Source of the DNA: Microbispora siamensis
GTDB taxonomy: Bacteria; Actinomycetota; Actinomycetes; Streptosporangiales; Streptosporangiaceae
DNA length: 64,000 nt
Assembly: GCF_016863095.1 (NCBI RefSeq)
Contig: NZ_BOOF01000042.1
Location: forward strand, 1-64,000
Direction: 5' to 3'
In this document: one piece after another, positions 60,877 through 64,000 of the stretch
Layout: every line of letters starts with the position of its first letter
Numbering within the stretch: the first letter of the stretch is position 1
Position numbers and translations under genes: made by a program
Notes under the pieces: model-generated
Databases searched by the model: none
The model's input: the letters and a program-made list of their open reading frames with translations, nothing else
Told to the model about the DNA's origin: nothing

Positions 60877-61497
60877 GTGACCGCTACCCCGGACGCCAAG
60901 CCCCGGGGCACCCGGCTACCCCGGATGGCCCGCCGCCGCCAGTTGCTGAGCGCGGCACAGGAAGTGTTCGTGGAGAACGGCTACCACGCGGCGGCGATGG
61001 ACGAGATCGCCGAGCGGGCCGGTGTGAGCAAGCCGGTGCTCTACCAGCACTTCCCGGGCAAGCTGGAGCTGTATCTCGCGCTGCTGGATCTGCACGTCGA
61101 CGACATGGTGACCCGGTGCCGGCAGGCGCTCGAGTCCACCACCGACAACAAGCAGCGGGTGCAGGCCGCCATCGGCGCCTTCTTCGACTTCGTCTCCAGC
61201 CAGGGCGAGGCGTTCCGGCTCGTCTTCGAATCCGACCTGCGCAACGTCGCGCCCGTACGGCAGCGGATGGAGCGCTCGCTGCACGAGAGCGCCGAGGCGA
61301 TCAGCCGGGTGATCCAGGAGGACACCGGCTGCTCCAGCGACGAGGCGCACCTGCTCGGCGTGGGCCTGGTCGGCATGGCCGAGGTGAGCGCGCGCTACTG
61401 GCTCAGCAGCCACGGCTCGATCCCCAAGGAGGCGGCGACCCAGTTGATGGCGCGCCTGGCCTGGCGCGGCATCAGCGGTTTCCCGCGCACCGGCTGA
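60877..61497 (+). CDS. TetR/AcrR family regulator
   Basis: A 206-residue regulator. HTH: RRRQLLSAAQEVFVENGYHAAAMDEIAERAGVSKPVLYQHFPGKLELY. The C-terminal domain is helical (VQAAIGAFFDFVSSQGEAFRLVFESDLRN), a pattern common in conserved actinobacterial housekeeping TetRs near DUF3107 genes. The GTG has AAGGAG 6 nt upstream. Target and ligand unknown. Confidence 0.93.
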   Translation: MTATPDAKPRGTRLPRMARRRQLLSAAQEVFVENGYHAAAMDEIAERAGVSKPVLYQHFPGKLELYLALLDLHVDDMVTRCRQALESTTDNKQRVQAAIGAFFDFVSSQGEAFRLVFESDLRNVAPVRQRMERSLHESAEAISRVIQEDTGCSSDEAHLLGVGLVGMAEVSARYWLSSHGSIPKEAATQLMARLAWRGISGFPRTG

Positions 61498-61591
61498 CCG
61501 GAATCCTGTTCGCTTCACGCGATCACCGGGCTGACCGCTCCCTGAGGCGACGACGATGGGTAGGGAACAGCCCTCGCGAAAGGGGAGCCCG

Positions 61592-61822
61592 ATGGAAATA
61601 AAGATCGGCGTGCAGTCGGTGCACCGTGAACTCGTCGTGGAGACCGACCTGTCGGCCGAGGAGATCGAGGAGGAACTCCGCAAGGCGCTCGCCTCGGACA
61701 AGGGCGTCTTCTCGCTCACCGACACCAGCGGCCGCCGAGTGGTCGTCCCCGTCGACTCGCTCGGATTCGTCGAGATCGGCGAGGACGAGTCTCGCCCCGT
61801 CGGCTTCGGCGGGACGCTCTAG
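61592..61822 (+). CDS. DUF3107 domain protein
   Basis: A 76-residue protein matching DUF3107, a small conserved actinobacterial family of unknown function: MEIKIGVQSVHRELVVETD, LSAEEIEEELRKAL, VVVPVDSLGFVEIGEDE. The ATG has AAAGGGGAG upstream. It follows the TetR gene on the same strand by 94 nt. Confidence 0.9.
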   Translation: MEIKIGVQSVHRELVVETDLSAEEIEEELRKALASDKGVFSLTDTSGRRVVVPVDSLGFVEIGEDESRPVGFGGTL

Positions 61823-62299
61823 CCCGTCTCCGCGATCGTCACCCGCCGCCGACGGCGCGCGCCCACCGCGCGCGCCGTCCCGGCGGCTGACCGTGTTCTC
61901 CGCTGACCGTGTTCTCCATGGACCGGCCGACCGGGATCCGCGCGGGTCAGGTGCGTCCGTAACCGCATCCGCGGGGACGGCGGGTCAGATCCGCGTGATG
62001 GGGATCCCGCCTCCCGCTGATCGTCGGACAGCCCGCGCTTCCTCTCCGCAACACCGCACGCGGAGTCCAGGTGTTCGGCCCACATCTCGTCAAGGAAGTG
62101 CCGTAGCGGCGCGAGGCCCTCATGCTCGCACCGTACATCCGTTTGCCACGTTCGCGACCCATGAACGCCGGACCGGCAGGCGCGCGGGACGGGCTCCCGG
62201 CCCTCCCGATCGCCATCGTTCCGGAAATCTGGCCAGGTCGGCGGGGATCGATGGCGCGAATCACCCGCGTCGACGACCTCCGCGCGGAAGCCGTGACGA
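61823..62299. other. intergenic region without supported gene
   Basis: About 480 nt between convergent DUF3107 and ferritin-like genes. Open frames exist on both strands, but none has a ribosome-binding site, recognisable protein or coding-type codon pattern. A near-duplicate CCGTGTTCTCC lies at 61888 and again at 61906. Nothing else is seen. Confidence 0.5.
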
Positions 62300-62959
62300 T
62301 CACGGGCCGGGCGTGAGGCCGAGGGCGGCCATCCGCTTGCCGTGCTCCTCGGTCAGCCTGGCGAACATCCGCCCGATCTCCGCCAGGTCTTCGCCCTTCT
62401 CACCCACCAGCAGGGCGGCGAGCTGCGGCCGGGCGGCGGCGAGCCGCTGCCCCTGGCTCAGCGCCTCGCCGACCATGCGACGGGCCCACAGCGCGAGACG
62501 GCCGCACAGCCGCGGGTCGGCGTCCAGCGCGGCGCGCACCCGCTCCACCGCGAACTCCCCGCGGCTCTCGTCGGTCAGCACCTCGTCCACCAGGGCGCTG
62601 ATCGAGGGAGTGGTGTGGCGCGCCGCCTCACGGTAGAAGTCGCCCGCGATCCCCACGCCGACGTACGCCTTGATGAGCGCCTCGTACCAGTCCTTCGGCC
62701 TTGTCTGGGCGTGCCAGGCGTCGATCGCCTCCACGAACGGGGCCATGGCCTCCTCCGGATCGACGCCGAGCGAGGCCAGCCGGTCCCGCAGCACCCGGAA
62801 GTGCCCGTACTCGGTCGCGGCCACGTCCCCGAGGGCGGCCCTGTCGTTCAGCGTCGGAGCCAGCAGGGCGGCGTCCTCGGCCAGCCGGAGGAAGGCGGTG
62901 AGCTCGGCGTACGCGAGGACACCGAGCAGGTCCACAGTCCCGGGAGAGGAATCACTCAT
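62300..62959 (-). CDS. ferritin-like fold protein
   Basis: A 219-residue protein of the ferritin-like superfamily, related to the MiaE-like/actinobacterial ferritin-fold group: a four-helix pattern with YAELTAFLRLAEDAA, ATEYGHFRVLRDRL (ExxH) and AYVGVGIAGDFYREAA, then VLTDESRGEFAVERV. The carboxylate/His residues could hold a di-iron site; the reaction is unknown. The ATG at 62959 is the first in coding context. Confidence 0.85.
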   Translation of the reverse strand: MSDSSPGTVDLLGVLAYAELTAFLRLAEDAALLAPTLNDRAALGDVAATEYGHFRVLRDRLASLGVDPEEAMAPFVEAIDAWHAQTRPKDWYEALIKAYVGVGIAGDFYREAARHTTPSISALVDEVLTDESRGEFAVERVRAALDADPRLCGRLALWARRMVGEALSQGQRLAAARPQLAALLVGEKGEDLAEIGRMFARLTEEHGKRMAALGLTPGP

Positions 62960-63296
62960 GGGTGCAGCGTACGGCTCCGGGGCCTGCCCGCCGGTGCCGT
63001 GCTCGTCACCGGCATCTCTCGCGACACAGCAAGAGCTTTTAGCGAGAAGACGCAGAAAACGGTTCCGTGTTGTGGTATCGAGTAGACTGCTTCGTGGAAG
63101 TGCGACCGCACTATGTGGATCAGTACGGTGTCGATCACCGTATCGATCCCTGTGTCGATCCGGGGCCACCCCCGGACCCCCAGGAACCACTGGATGCCGC
63201 GGTCGCTGATTCACGACGAGGGCGCGACTGTCCGCGAGGACCCGGACCGGGGAGGCTCTGCCGGCCGGATGTCCCGGAGGGCCGCCTTCGCACTGA
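62960..63296. other. spacer and probable long leader of the DEAD-box gene
   Basis: About 337 nt with no confident gene. TAGACT (63083-63088) could be a -10 element. Between 63127 and 63165 the sequence has three near-direct repeats, GTGTCGATC, GTATCGATC and GTGTCGATC. A 77-codon frame (63067-63300) ends in a TGA that overlaps the first in-frame TTG of the helicase gene and may be a translated upstream ORF. Confidence 0.45.
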
Positions 63297-64000
63297 TTGA
63301 GGCAGGCCACGCTGACAACGACGTTCCGAGACCTGGGAGTCATCCCGGAGATCGCCGATGCGCTCGAGACCGAGGGCATCACTTCACCATTCCCGATTCA
63401 GGAGATGGCGCTCCCGCTGGCGCTGGCCGGCCAGGACGTCATCGGACAGGCGCGCACGGGCACCGGCAAGACCTATGCCTTCGGCGTCGCCATGCTCCAG
63501 CTCGTCGGCAAGCCGAGGAAGAACCGCAAGAAGCCACGCGGCCTGGTCCTCGTCCCGACCCGCGAGCTGGCCCTCCAGGTGACCGAGGACCTGGTCCTCG
63601 CCGCCGGGAAGCTGGGATCGCGCATCCTCACCGTGTACGGCGGGCGCGCGTACGAGCCGCAGATCGAGGCGCTCAAGAACGGCGTCGACGTCATCGTCGG
63701 AACGCCCGGGCGGCTGCTCGACCTGGTCAAGCAGAAGCACCTCGACCTCGGCCAGATCACCATGCTCGTCCTCGACGAGGCCGACCGCATGCTGGATCTC
63801 GGCTTCCTTCCGGACATCGAGCGGATCATCAAGCTGGTGCCGGAGAAGCGGCAGACCATGCTGTTCTCGGCCACCATGCCCGGCGAGATCGTGAACCTGT
63901 CCCGCCGTTACCTCACCCAGCCGACCCGGGTCAGGGCGGAGAGCGGCACGGCCGAGGCCGAGACGACCACGCTGACGACGCAGCACGTCTACCGCACGCA
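63297..64000 (+). CDS. DEAD-box RNA helicase, 5' part (runs off the window)
   Basis: At least 234 codons of a DEAD-box helicase. Motifs in order: the FRDLG...FPIQ Q-motif, Walker A ARTGTGKT, PTRELALQ, TPGRLLD, DEAD itself as VLDEADRMLD, and FSATMPGEI. It unwinds structured RNA, often in cold response or ribosome assembly. There is no ATG or GTG before the Q-motif: the frame begins after a TGA at 63294, with TTG at 63297 or CTG at 63312 (LTTTFRDLG, matching the usual family N-terminus) as the only plausible starts. Confidence 0.92.
   Translation, partial: MRQATLTTTFRDLGVIPEIADALETEGITSPFPIQEMALPLALAGQDVIGQARTGTGKTYAFGVAMLQLVGKPRKNRKKPRGLVLVPTRELALQVTEDLVLAAGKLGSRILTVYGGRAYEPQIEALKNGVDVIVGTPGRLLDLVKQKHLDLGQITMLVLDEADRMLDLGFLPDIERIIKLVPEKRQTMLFSATMPGEIVNLSRRYLTQPTRVRAESGTAEAETTTLTTQHVYRT

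Noticed and set aside
61947-62303. 118-codon minus-strand frame between DUF3107 and the ferritin-like gene
   Set aside because: No ribosome-binding site, no coding codon bias and no recognisable protein.

Overview
The window is high-GC, gene-dense actinobacterial chromosome. WhiB7, mycoredoxin, AdnA/AdnB, UvrD2, UPF0182, DUF3107, GTG/TTG starts and GC-rich third codon positions all fit Actinomycetota. The gene set resembles Streptosporangiales/Streptomycetales neighbourhoods; the order-level placement is inference from gene content, since there is no rRNA here. No phage, plasmid or CRISPR locus is visible.

Layout. 1-13 kb: initiator tRNA, a UPF0182 membrane protein, a PDZ/Lon-type protease, moaE, an epimerase-like protein, then a zincin, a NUDIX hydrolase, an EEP-fold enzyme, a YgjP peptidase, a ThiF-like protein and an ABC1 kinase. 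13-20 kb: whiB7 with an upstream ORF and attenuator, tesB, uvrD2, a secreted esterase, mycoredoxin and nudC. 20-25.5 kb: an iron-box-controlled four-gene NRPS-independent siderophore operon (ATP-grasp, two IucA/IucC synthetases, PLP decarboxylase) whose composition matches the vibrioferrin pathway without its exporter. 25.5-30 kb: a lipoprotein, a Uma2 nuclease-fold protein, an SRPBCC gene enclosed by a 29-bp inverted repeat, and a TetR-controlled ABC exporter. 30-37 kb: adnA-adnB. 37-43.6 kb: XRE regulator/SDR pair, lspA, a TagF-like polymerase and an alkyltransferase-like repair protein. 43.7-47.8 kb: a duplicated membrane-protein/mycosin module in which one protease copy has lost its catalytic residues. 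47.9-51 kb: a small regulator pair, moeZ and a hydrolase.

51-57.5 kb is the most unusual part: six consecutive small secreted proteins, most of them Asn-, Lys- or Trp-rich and of low complexity. Five of the six share an upstream element (CAAAAG-N12-GTTTGTC, degenerate in one) followed by two successive hairpins, the second closed by A/U-rich UUUCC/GGAAA-type pairing. Three share a nearly identical terminator and related 3' regions. It looks like an expanded family of exported low-complexity proteins under a common leader RNA; I recognise no named system.

57.7-60.5 kb carries bacterial NHEJ: Ku divergent from an ATP-dependent ligase and a LigD-type polymerase encoded as separate overlapping genes. 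The window ends with a TetR regulator, DUF3107, a ferritin-like protein and the start of a DEAD-box helicase that has no ATG or GTG start.
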